64,000 nt of DNA. It comes from Closterium sp. NIES-65 (lineage: Eukaryota > Streptophyta > Zygnematophyceae > Desmidiales > Closteriaceae). The stretch lies in NCBI GenBank assembly GCA_948144175.1, contig CANXME010002463.1, forward strand, positions 1,573,001 through 1,637,000, given 5' to 3'. The position numbers and the translations under genes are program-made. Below are positions 43,452 through 53,111 of the stretch, piece after piece (positions within the stretch are counted from its first letter, which is position 1; each line of letters opens with the position of its first letter). A model generated the notes under the pieces. The model worked only from the letters and a program-made list of their open reading frames with translations, was not told where the DNA came from and did no database searches.

Positions 43452-43856
43452 CATGATGATATTGAATATGGGCTGGTGTAACAAATGATGATATTGAGAT
43501 CAGTGACCGTTACGCTTGTTATGTAAGCATCAAATCGACATTCGTTGTGTCTTTCTCGAGATTGCTTAAATTGGGGACGTAGGGATTTCCAGGCTCTCTC
43601 TGAGCCTGGAAAAGATGTTGTGATCCCCGATATGGCACAGTCGTATGAATGCATGATTTATTGTTACGGTTAGTGATCAGTCCACCAAGATGACCATGTT
43701 CCGTGCCAACTCATTAAGAACTGTCTCCCACCGCTTCGTATCGTAACAACATTTCGTCAGTCAATTCCCGCAAGACAGACGCCCACGCTAACCTACTGCT
43801 CACCTCAAACCCTAGCGTATGAGAGGTTAGTACTGAGTTTACTTGGTAGTGGCAGG
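43452..43856. other. Short stretch right of copia D
   Basis: Continuation of the 3' flank of gene Y. No gene recognised. Confidence 0.4.
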
Positions 43857-44804
43857 ATGAGCGCAACGGGGTCAAAATCGCTCCTCGTGCTGGAGCCTCG
43901 AAGGCGCAACACACGTAGTTATTTCATACGGTCAAAGCCCACGATAGCCTATGCCATAATGCAGGTGCATGGTGTCATACTTACTCAACAAGGTGAGACC
44001 CTTAGCGCAACCACCATTCTGAGTTTGCTGGACCCCTTCCTCGGTAGTGGATGGTGCAGTCCTAGACAACACCGAGCGCGGGCGATTTAAGAAGCCCGTG
44101 CATCTCTTGCCATATCACCCGATGAACCCACGCCGTTCATGTACCTTTGGCTAGTTTACGCGACGTATCCGGACGAGTCGGAGTCGAGCAGTACACGTGC
44201 CAAAAGTCGGCGGTTCAAAACGTCAATAGATGATTACAGACTCGTAAACCACCGCACAACAAGCCTCGAGGATGCCATACTGCCGGGGTTACCGTCATTT
44301 GACTACAGAGCCGTTCTAATGGCCGCGGCGAGGGCGATGGGATATGAGGTGAGGATCGTTGGTGTGCGGACGTGTTTCTTTTGCATATGGCCAATGACTG
44401 GTGGGGCCTGTTCTTCTGGTGTGCAGGAGGAGAGACGAAGGTCCGATGGGTCTAGAATTTCGACATCTTACCCACGAGACATATACACGGGTGGTGGCAC
44501 CTCTTCCAGTGTAAGCATTATACAGCGTTGCCATTCCGAATCCGCATCCGGCCGAATGTGTTGTGTTACCATCCCGTCATCCGCTAAACCTTGATGAAGC
44601 ATCTTGCAGGTGCATGAGCTCACAGCGAGGAAGGAAATGGATAAAGAAGTGCGCATTGGGGATCTTAGTCGAGCGCTTGGGATGCTCCCGTGGTGGTCCA
44701 ATTTATCTACGAAGCCCACCCAGGGGGAGTTTATGACGGGCACTTCATCTAAGCATGTAGATTCTGCCTTTGTTCGCCTCGTGAAGGCCAACGTTAAGCG
44801 GTAG
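43857..44804 (+). pseudogene. Unknown gene Z of the DNA-transposon block
   Basis: Plus-strand coding pieces with splice sites. A segment EARASLAISPDEPTPFMYLWLVYA leads to FKTSIDDYRLVNHRTTSLEDAI and ends MGYE before GTGAGG at 44349. The next piece opens after GTGCAG at 44427. A last piece opens after TTGCAG at about 44601 (VHELTARKEMDKEVRIGDL) and ends at 44804. The part before 44090 is in a different frame from the second part, so the upstream structure is not resolved. No family recognised. It may be a real gene with more introns, or a decayed one. Confidence 0.4.
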
Positions 44805-45149
44805 ACTGGCGCAATGTAATTACTGGCGCATGGCCTTGGGTTGTTATGGAGTTCGTTTACTATGTTTCAGAAACTTTGGGATATTTGCCATTGTTAGATG
44901 GAGATATGCTTTAGCATGTGTACCGTGCGTAGAGTATTGTGTGGGTCTTTTATCACTCACGAACTTCTTTTTACACGTTGTACTACAAACACCGTGATCA
45001 AATCGAGTGCACATGCCCAAATAGCGAGAGTTGTCCCAGCGTTATCGCGGATGGATATGGCTTCCGACGTGGCCTCGGTGTTTGGGAGGCAAAGACAATG
45101 AGTCATGTGACACTGTGTGGATATTCCGTCAAACCCTAACCTAATGCCA

Positions 45150-45923
45150 TGTATGGCTTCCCCTAGAAGCAACGACACTAAGGAAGCGGAGCGACACATC
45201 TACAAGCTACTCAGTAGTACCATTGATCGCGATGGCACGCGAACGCAGGCTCCGCCAGCGTGTGGTGATATAGGAGCTGTTGTGGATATTAGTCGGGATA
45301 AAACCGTCCTGGTGACTGTAACACCCGAGCCGCACTCGGTAAATGGCCGACAGCCGGTGGAACACTCCTTTGATAACCAAACGGAGGAGGGAGTCGCGGG
45401 GGCTAAGCAGCCGGGCACGGGACCTGAAAAGAAGATATCAGCGGGGATGAATGTAAATGCTGCACATTCTCCCCCTTATAGCCCGGAAACGGAGCGGGTT
45501 GAGGAAATAGCCGCGGGTGCGGAGCGCGGAGATCCCCCGGCCAATGCACGAGAAGGTTCCACCCGCGTGAATGATCTCTTCGACTTTTTCTTCGGGGGCA
45601 ACAGAGGCGACGCGAATAATGTGCCCGTTGAGACGGGAGGGTCCGACCCTCCAAACAACGCCCAATTGAGCTCCGCGTACGGGGCCCCGGATGCTTGCGT
45701 GTCTAGCGCCGCAACTCCTACAATGCACGTGCAGACACATACAGGTGCGTCACAGACACCACAAATTGCTTTACTGCGTGCTGCCATTGATGGGAACACT
45801 GCTGCACGTTTTGAAACTTGCGCTGCATACATGTCGTTTAGGATGCCCGGAGGAAAGTACCCACGAGCACGGGCGGCGCCGCGTGAGGCGCAGGCGTACG
45901 CACGTCGTGGACTCAGAAGGTAG
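45150..45923 (+). CDS. Unknown open reading frame W, probably disordered protein
   Basis: An uninterrupted frame of about 258 to 268 codons; the ATG at 45147-45149 context (MPCMASPRSND) or the one three codons later are plausible starts. The N-terminal half is mixed, with EAERHIYKLLSSTIDRDG and a Thr/Val-rich stretch. The middle is rich in Glu, Pro and Gly. A patch VNDLFDFFFGGNRGD is the only hydrophobic block. The C-terminus is Arg-rich (GGKYPRARAAPREAQAYARR). No domain is recognised. It is one of the few undamaged frames in the block and lies 0.9 kb upstream of the transposase, in the same direction. Confidence 0.45.
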   Translation, partial: CMASPRSNDTKEAERHIYKLLSSTIDRDGTRTQAPPACGDIGAVVDISRDKTVLVTVTPEPHSVNGRQPVEHSFDNQTEEGVAGAKQPGTGPEKKISAGMNVNAAHSPPYSPETERVEEIAAGAERGDPPANAREGSTRVNDLFDFFFGGNRGDANNVPVETGGSDPPNNAQLSSAYGAPDACVSSAATPTMHVQTHTGASQTPQIALLRAAIDGNTAARFETCAAYMSFRMPGGKYPRARAAPREAQAYARRGLRR

Positions 45924-46809
45924 GGGACGTCATGTTATTTGCCGTGGCTGATGCTTCACATTGCCTCACAAGTTGTCGTTGGTCCATTATGGCAGATGCT
46001 ACCAGGTCCGACAATGTCGATGGAGCATTGCTTTTGTTAAATGTGCTAGATCGACTCATGCGGTCATGTCGTAGCAGGCGTGAACACCGTTATAGCTACT
46101 ACTGATGAGATAACCCCGGCGTGGCAGTATGGAGAAGATTGCGGTACTTGGAAAGTCTGGAGTTTTGGAGAAGATGGATTTGTAGTAGATTACTATTATG
46201 CTCTTCTGACTCTATGTGCCTGTAATGGTGGGAGGAGACCAGGGCGGTTTTGAATATGAGTTGGCTTTTGTTGTAGTAATTGGCGTTTATGTGTATTAAT
46301 GTAGCGGGATTGTGCATCAAATACATACGAAGTGGTATCATTGATGCCCGTTGCTCTGCTGTATCAAGTATACACCCTCAGTGGTGTAACCACAAACCCT
46401 GAAAGCGGGAAGTGGATACTCAACGAGGGGAATTCTTACCGTAGACATTTGAGCCGGTTAGGATTTCTCGTTACGGATAAGGCTGACCGCACAGACTCTC
46501 CGCCCATCGTGCTTGCACGATGTCGTCTAGCCGCCATTATACAACCGGTGATAGTGGGGTGGCGTAGTAGGTATACAGATGATCCTCAGATGCCTTAATG
46601 GTAAGCAGAATAATAGGATGCTCGGCGGTGCGCGAGAAGTAGAGTCCGCGGTTTCGGTGGCTGGATGCAGGTCGTGAGTGGCGCAAAGAGCGCATAGGTG
46701 GTCCTGCGTGTAGTGTAGAACATGCATGACGGGTCGGTAGGCAAGGGGGGACTAGAGGGGAAGTCAGGGTACGGCCCTTGGGTAGGGGTGGGTGCGTAGA
46801 TTAGGTCAC
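45924..46809. other. Gap between W and the transposase gene
   Basis: No coding signal seen; expected to hold the promoter of the transposase gene. Confidence 0.4.
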
Positions 46810-47434
46810 ATGGCAGGGAACAGGTGCGGTGCATGTGTCCAGGAACTTTGCTCAGACAACTTGCTGAGGATCCATCTGTATCGAAATGACACGTGCAGGG
46901 ACACGCTGCTTGCCAAGTTAGAGAGTAGGGTGGTGGAGGCGTTGGCGGAGGCTTTGGCCTCGGTCAGAAGTAGCCCGCATCATTCGAACAGTGAGTCTGT
47001 CCCGAGTAGCCCCCACTCCGCGGACTCGCTGTTCCGATATCTCATAGAGGTCCCTGAGCGCGCGGACTTTGTGCGCGGTTATGTGTCGTCGTCGGACGAT
47101 GGATCGGTTTCCACAGTTGGCGACCTGTTCAATACACTAAACGAGCTGTAATTGTTCTTTAAGGATGCGGGATTTATTGGACAGAGAAATAAATAGAGTG
47201 TTGCACATATTCAACCACCCGGGATACGATCCTGTCGCGGTTCGTCGCTGGTAGAAAGTCGCGGACGTGAGGCAGTATGGGGAGGAACACGCGCCCGACG
47301 ACATGGTGCCGTGGCTCAAGGCAGAGATCAAGGTGCGGGGGCCCGGAGGAAGGTCTCAGATGCTAGAACTGTTGTACAAGGACACCAAGCTGGTGAGCGA
47401 TTGATGATGGGTGCAGTAACGAGCCGGCGGGTCT

Positions 47435-47811
47435 TGTCAGAATCCCAACCACTAGACCATTGGGATATAAGGGCTTTTTTTCAGTGGCGGGTCAGTGCGC
47501 CCATAACCCCCCAGGCGAAGGCGCCTGTAACCCTCTCCAGGATCAATCGGGCATCCACAGTGCAGATCTACTGACACCCCCCCACACTGGGAGGCCCAGG
47601 ACTAAGCACAGCGGCAATGGCCTACATGTGCATACACCGGGAATCGAACCCGAGACCGCTCTGATACCATGTCAGAATCCCAACCACTAGACCATTGGGA
47701 TAAAAGGGCTTTTTTTCAGTGGCGGGTCAGTGCGCCCATAACCCCCCAGGCGAAGGCGCCTGTAACCCTCTCCAGGATCAATCGGGCATCCACAGTGCAG
47801 ATCTACTGACA
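47435..47811 (-). mobile_element. TRIM (377 bp) in an intron of the transposase gene, TSD GGTCT
   Basis: Two 142-bp direct repeats, 47435-47576 and 47670-47811, begin TGTCAG and end CTGACA and differ at a single position. They enclose 93 bp with, in minus sense, a perfect TGGTATCAGAGC primer site next to the 5' LTR and a G-rich polypurine tract (GTGTGGGGGGG) next to the 3' LTR. The duplication GGTCT is exact on both sides (47430-47434 and 47812-47816). There is no coding capacity, so copying must use proteins of an autonomous element. The near-identity of the LTRs implies recent movement. It lies between the donor at 47393 and the acceptor at 47870. Confidence 0.93.
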
Positions 47812-48800
47812 GGTCTCTGCCTGTTTATGTACTGACTCAAGAAATGGTTTTGCCGCCTCTGTTTGGACAGATAGCGCAGAAGATGGTGAAGACATTTGTG
47901 AATGTCAGGGGATTTGTCAAAAGGCCGCGGCGAGATCTGGAGGATACAATAGAGACGAGACATTTCAGTACGCCCGACACAGGGACATGGCTGGAAGAGG
48001 CGCAGGCAAGTAGATGCACAAGTTCCTGCCGCATCACATGGGGCGACGGTGTGACTTGGTCTGACTTACTGGGTCACGTTGTGTCGTTGTCAGGCGGAAC
48101 TGCTGGAGGAGGATTCAATTGTGCTGGGTGTCACCTCGTACAGCGACAACACCTACGCGTCAGGGAACGGACGCCTACAGGCATGGCCAATGCTGATGGG
48201 TTTGGCCAATGTCCCGGATAAGTTACGATGGCGTGAGCCAGGGCACGCTCTAGTGGGTGTGCTCCCTTTTCCGCCAGAGTGGGCATCGGCGACGGAGAAG
48301 ACTCGGGTGTATCAGGAGGCGTATCGCATTGTGATGGGTCCGTTGATGCGAGAGAGCCGCGAGTAAGTGGTCTGAATGTATGATGTAGGCCGTTGGCGGC
48401 GATGGGGTTCATGGTCGGCGATTGAAAGCCATCGAGCCTTTACATTGTGCATGCTGTGGTCCGCTTCGACTCTTTGATGTGTCAGACGGGCGCGGAGGTG
48501 TGGTGAAGGCATATCCATGCCTATATGCATTCGTCGGCGACTATCCGGAAGGGTGCCGGGCCACAACAACGATGCAGCAGGCTTCGCACAGACCGTGCTC
48601 GAGCTGCTACATCAAGAGGGCGCACCTCCATGACCTGTCCAACGAGTACATAGTGCGCACAGTGAAGAGAGAGCGGCACGCGGTGGCGATGATACTGAGC
48701 GCAAAGACGGTGGACGAAGCTGCAGCGGTCCAGGCCAGGTGGTCTTCGCATCCGATCACGGTGCGCGCGATGTGTTCATGTGTGGCAAGTCACATGGTTG

Positions 48801-48988
48801 TTGAGGCATCTTGTAGGCACGTGATTGTTATGTAGGCACATGATCCTTGAGGCATCTTGTAGGCACATGATCCTTGAGGCATCTTTTGGGCACATGATTG
48901 TTCAGGCATCTTGTAGGCACATGATCCTTGAGGCATCTTTTGGGCACATGATTGTTCAGGCATCTTGTAGGCACATGATCCTTGAGGC
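48801..48988 (+). repeat. 27-bp minisatellite in a transposase intron
   Basis: About seven units of AGGCATCTTGTAGGCACATGATCCTTG with two alternating variants (TTGTAGG and TTTTGGG). They lie between the exon encoding WSSHPITVRAM and the exon with LTVTTSLTSPSN. Confidence 0.9.
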
Positions 48989-50820
48989 GTATTGTTGACC
49001 GTTACGACCAGTCTGACATCGCCCTCGAATGTGCATAGCGTTCTGGAGCGCTGGAACTTCTCTGAGATGAAGTGGGGTAACGTTTTCCTGGCTGTTGTTG
49101 GCAACATATTGCATGTGCTGGATTCTCGGGTGCTGGTGCATATGGCTACCTGTTTCATGGAGGGGAAGACGAAGGCCGAGATACGAGGGTTTGATCAATG
49201 AGTACTCGGATCTACCGTGCATTGTTTTGTATGCGGTACTACGCCCGTGGCGGATCTCACCACGGAAACTTTTGCATTGCGTTGCCTATGGGTGCTTGGT
49301 GCCTGGAACAGCCGCAAGTTTGGAGTGAAGGGCGACACAAGGAGTGTCCTGGTGTGCATCCCGGATGGCTCCACCTTTTTCTGCAGCGGGGCGAATTACG
49401 CAGCTTTCGAGTATCGTGGCATGATGCAAGTTTTCCCAATTATCATTTCGGACCTGTGTGTGGGGCGCTCTGCGGAGGAACGGGACCAGAGGGACAAAGA
49501 GGTTCGTGCCTTCCGCTACTATGCGGTCTTCTACAAGTCCCTGCTGGCCATGACCAAGCACACGGGGCTGACCCTCGCTATCGCAAGGCAACATGGAATC
49601 TCGTGAGTATAATTGCAGGACGACGTATTTGTACTATTACTGGCGTTGTTCCCCAAATATGCTGCTAGTAGAATGCGCTCATTACGATGTGTCAACACGT
49701 TCGTGTAGGCTGGTTGCTGCACTGAAGGCGGCTTTCCCGAAGTAGAAGTCGAAGTGGAACTTTGTGAAGCTCCGCGAAGTAGTGCACCTCATTGATGGCA
49801 TATCCATGAGGGGTTTGCCGCATGAGTATTCGACGAAGCTGTGGGAGCATACCCACAAGGGCACAGTGAAAGGCCCCGTGCGTGGAAGCAACTGGAAAGA
49901 CATACCAAGGAGGATTGTGGAGGAGGAGACACAGCGCGAGATCACAAGGGAGATTGCGGCATTGTCGGGTGGTGGGAGAACATACTACACCGCATTGCGA
50001 GAGGTACATCACCCGTCGCTTTCTTAGTGTAGGTGGCGTTTGTAAAAGACACACAGGTGTGCGTGCTGTCTAAAACTAATCACGCCACCATTTCCTCCCA
50101 TCCGTGCTCACAATCCACCACACAGGCTGTGCGCAACATGAAGCCCGCGCTGACCCGCACCAGCAAGGCCATGTGTCTCATGACGGATGACGATCCAATG
50201 CGCACGCTGTACAGGGAGACGGTGGGGAGCGAGTTCGACAACATGGCGACACTAATGGCCGCGGAAGGCATGCAGACTGCACGTGTGTTGATGAGATACC
50301 GTGTTTTGCTGTTAACTTGGGCGGGTGGATCTAGTTGTAAATCAGGTTAGTGCGCTGTGAATGGGAGACGCATGTGGAAAGGTATCGCGATACAATGTAA
50401 CGATCCTCGTGAAAACCCACCCATGCACAGCAGGTGCACACAGCAGTGGCCATCCCTAGCACGAAAGGGGGGTACTTGGTGCCGAAGGCGATGTTCGTGA
50501 AAGCAAGCCCGAAGGAGAACTGGTTCACCGATATTGCAATCCCGGGAGAGAGGGAGGAGGAGGAGAAGTGGTGGTATGCGCGGTGCCTCTGTATTTTCAG
50601 GGCGGTGAATGGCAGCGGGGGGGAGGGTGCATACGTTTTCGTGAAGTATTACGAGGAGGAGGGGGTGTGTCCACAGACTTGCCCCCAACTGGTGCCGGGG
50701 CGGAGGGAGGCCACGCACGGGATAATTGAAGTTGCATCGATCGAGCGTATTGTCCATGTGTGCAAGTCGTTCACAAATCCTAGAGAGCTGCTACTCAATA
50801 GGTTTGCTCTGATCGATTGA

Positions 50821-51159
50821 TGGATTTTGGAGCTCTGCCTCGTGCGCCTCGACTTCATGGTAGTTGTGATTACGACTATACATTAATAGCCCATACTATG
50901 AGAAATGCAGTGGGATATGGCCTGGATCATGTTTGTCCATGATTAACTAAGGGCATAGTTGTGACGTCATAGTTGCATAGGCGACAATTGAGATTTGTTG
51001 CTGCAATGTCACTTTGGCCATTTGGGGCCAAATGTGCGCGCCGAAGGTTTCCCGAAGCTTTTCCAAAGCTTTTCCGCAGGAAAAGCTACCGTGTCACATT
51101 TGTGCTCACTCGAAATTTCGCGATGAACACAAGACATGACACACACAAACTCACCTCAC
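50821..51159. other. Right edge of the DNA-transposon block
   Basis: No gene. It contains AAGCTTTTCCAAAGCTTTTCCGC-type repeats at about 51055-51080. A right terminal repeat of the Plavaka-like element would be expected here; none could be paired with the left side. DOMON-3 sequence begins at 51160. Confidence 0.4.
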
Positions 51160-52369
51160 CTTACTCCCGCTTCCAAGCCCACTGCCTTCCTCCACCGTCC
51201 CACCACTCTCCGTGCCGTTTTCGGTCGTAGTACCAGTCGCACCTGGCTGCGGACTGCCCCCGCTTCCCGGCTTGGGGCTCCCAGGAAGATTCTTATTGGT
51301 GTAGGGAATGTAGTTTCCCAGAATTACATCCGAGCCCGCCATTTTTCCGGTCTTGGAGAAGCTTATAGCGAACCATCCCTTGCTCGCGCCTCCATCAGCA
51401 ACGGTCCTCGCTTCCACTGCTGCCTTGAGTGTGGAGCCTTTCACTTTGAAATGGAAGAACAACCTGCAATACAAATTGAAGAATGACCAAGGGATTGTGT
51501 CGAGGAAGGCAAAAAACGTTATCTCAGGCGCCCTAAAAACAATCGATATTCTTTGAAAATGAAACGGGCACGCAGGTCTGGGCACGTAGTGTCAAGAGGA
51601 ATGACGACAGGGCAGGTGAGAACTGCAGAGGCGGCGGATGGGGGGAATTCAGACAAGGAAACGGGCAAGGAGGAGAGCGAAAGGAAGGAGCGGAAGGGGA
51701 AAATTAAGGCAAACGGTTTGAAACGGGAAACAATGGGTGAGGGACGAGACAATCCGCGTTGCCAACGCAGATTATACTGGAAAGATGATAGCCTCTCAAC
51801 AGCCTTGGCTCCACACACGCAATCACCCTGCGGCGCTATTTTTGGGTACATGGTTGTGAAATGCTAGCGAGCGATGGGAGGCGCACCCTGCGTAGTCAGC
51901 CAACGCGATCATCGCCGTGTAACCCGGCAGGGTCGACTTGACACGCTTCGCTGGCTTCTGCTGCAGCTGTCCCCCCTGCGATCCCGGTCGAAGCCCCATC
52001 AAACTTCGTTTCCTTTTCCCCGTCGCGCGCACCCCCTCCTCCTGCGCTAATCTCTCCCCCAAACCCGTTTCCCCCGCACCAACTGTCACCTCCTCCCTAC
52101 CTTGCGATTCGGACTCGAGACCCATGAGCCCTCTCTGAAGGCTAAACCGACCAATTTTGTTTTGTCCCGCTGGGTCCCTGGCCTCGGCTAGTGGAAAACA
52201 ACCATGGGCACTGCGGGCAGAGTTAAGATATCCCTGCTCTGCGGGTTTTGATGGGTCAAGCGACGTGGATGATAAGAGCAATACCATGAAAAGAAAGGTG
52301 CTTTTTTATAAAAAGGTTGGACGGGTAGGGTTGAAGACTGACTGACGGACGACTTGGACGGAAAGCCAT
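51160..52369 (-). pseudogene. DOMON-3, truncated DOMON-domain gene
   Basis: Exon 1 starts at 52369 (MAFRPSRPSVSLQPYPSNLF) and ends at 51887 with TLPGYTAMIALADYAG before GTGCGC. A one-base frameshift lies between about 52310 and 52287, because the second half continues in the frame of MVLLLSSTSLDPSKP; the exon is 483 nt where phase demands two bases over a multiple of three. Exon 2 starts at 51463 (LFFHFKVKGSTLKAAVEA, WFAISFSKTGKMAGSDVIL) and stops at about 51160 in a Gly/Ser-rich stretch, with the rest of exon 2 and exons 3-4 absent. It is the tandem duplicate of DOMON-4, including about 450 bp of upstream sequence. Confidence 0.8.
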
Positions 52370-53111
52370 CAGGGCGGTTTCTGACTGAAAAAGTCTGACG
52401 TAGAGTCTACGTGCGATACTCGAGAACAGGAGATTGCCGTAGATTCGAAGTGCGGGAACAGAAAGACCTAGGAGATTAGAGATGAATAACGAAGCACCTT
52501 CGTCAAGAAGTGGAATGATCTCTGACCCAGGAAACTGAGGGGAGATTTCTCGTACGTATGACAAAAAAAAAAACGGCCGATTGGAATACGCGAGCAGTCT
52601 ATGTGCTGGCTACGTGCAGGATAAAACGACTTTGTGTTCTGGCTTCGGGCAATCATGGCTGGTTGTGTGGCTTGTGTGTTGTTAAGGAATTGGCGAAGCA
52701 GTCGTTGAAAAAAAGAGCCGGCGGAAAAGGGCGGGAGAGGAATGACGCCCAAAAATGCAGTTCCAAAACGGGGTCGAGTCAAATTGCGATTCGCTTATTC
52801 CATTCGCGATTCGGTACATCTGCTTTGGACTGCGCTCGCCTGAGTACGCTATGGCAAGGAATGGCAACAATTGGATACAGAGGGGCCATTCAAAAAGAGC
52901 TTCAAGGGTTCTGTAGCTTATGTATTTCCCAAGTTAGTAAGAAAATAATGTTTCAAAAGTCATTGCATTTTCTGTAACTACCAACCTTGTCAGCAACTAG
53001 CAGAAACGTAGCTATGGCCATGTATATGACAAAAGCTTGCAGTCTAGAAACGTAGCTATGGCTATGTATATGGCAAAAGGTTGCAATATCCAAGATCAGT
53101 TGCACGAGTGG

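Larger units (their letters stand above)
46810..50820 (+). pseudogene. Plavaka-like DNA transposase, multi-exon
   Basis: Exon 1 starts MAGNRCGACVQELC and holds a CxxC-x12-H-x6-C zinc finger, the usual N-terminus of Plavaka transposases. Later exons carry IAQKMVKTFVNVRGF (47871-48005), then YSDNTYASGNGRLQAWPML and GLANVPDKLRW (48094-48362), the block that reads D-K-T...A/Y-P-V-x-L-x-I-G-N-I in the family, and AYPCLYAFVGDYPEGCRA with a CSSC pair (about 48500-48620). Next come ILHVLDSRVLVHMATCF, FEYRGMMQVFPIIISD, then LREVVHLIDGISMRGLPHEY with KLWEHTHKGTVKG (the Y-S/N-T-E...E-x-x-H block, about 49770-49870) and a C-terminal ERIVHVCKSF...LLLNRFALID ending TGA 50818-50820. TAG at 47252-47254 and 49743-49745 break it. 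Family membership rests on motif order. Confidence 0.68.

Noticed and set aside
25319-49745. Alternative genetic code with TAG as Gln for the whole genome
   Set aside because: The intact host genes DOMON-4 and DOMON-5 use CAG and have no in-frame TAG, while frameshifts accompany the TAGs in mobile genes. Kept as a testable alternative within the TAG finding, not as the main reading.
30665-51159. Terminal inverted repeats for the Plavaka-like element
   Set aside because: I compared both edges by eye. Weak AAGCTTTCC-like similarity exists but no pair of matching ends with a target duplication, so borders are left open.
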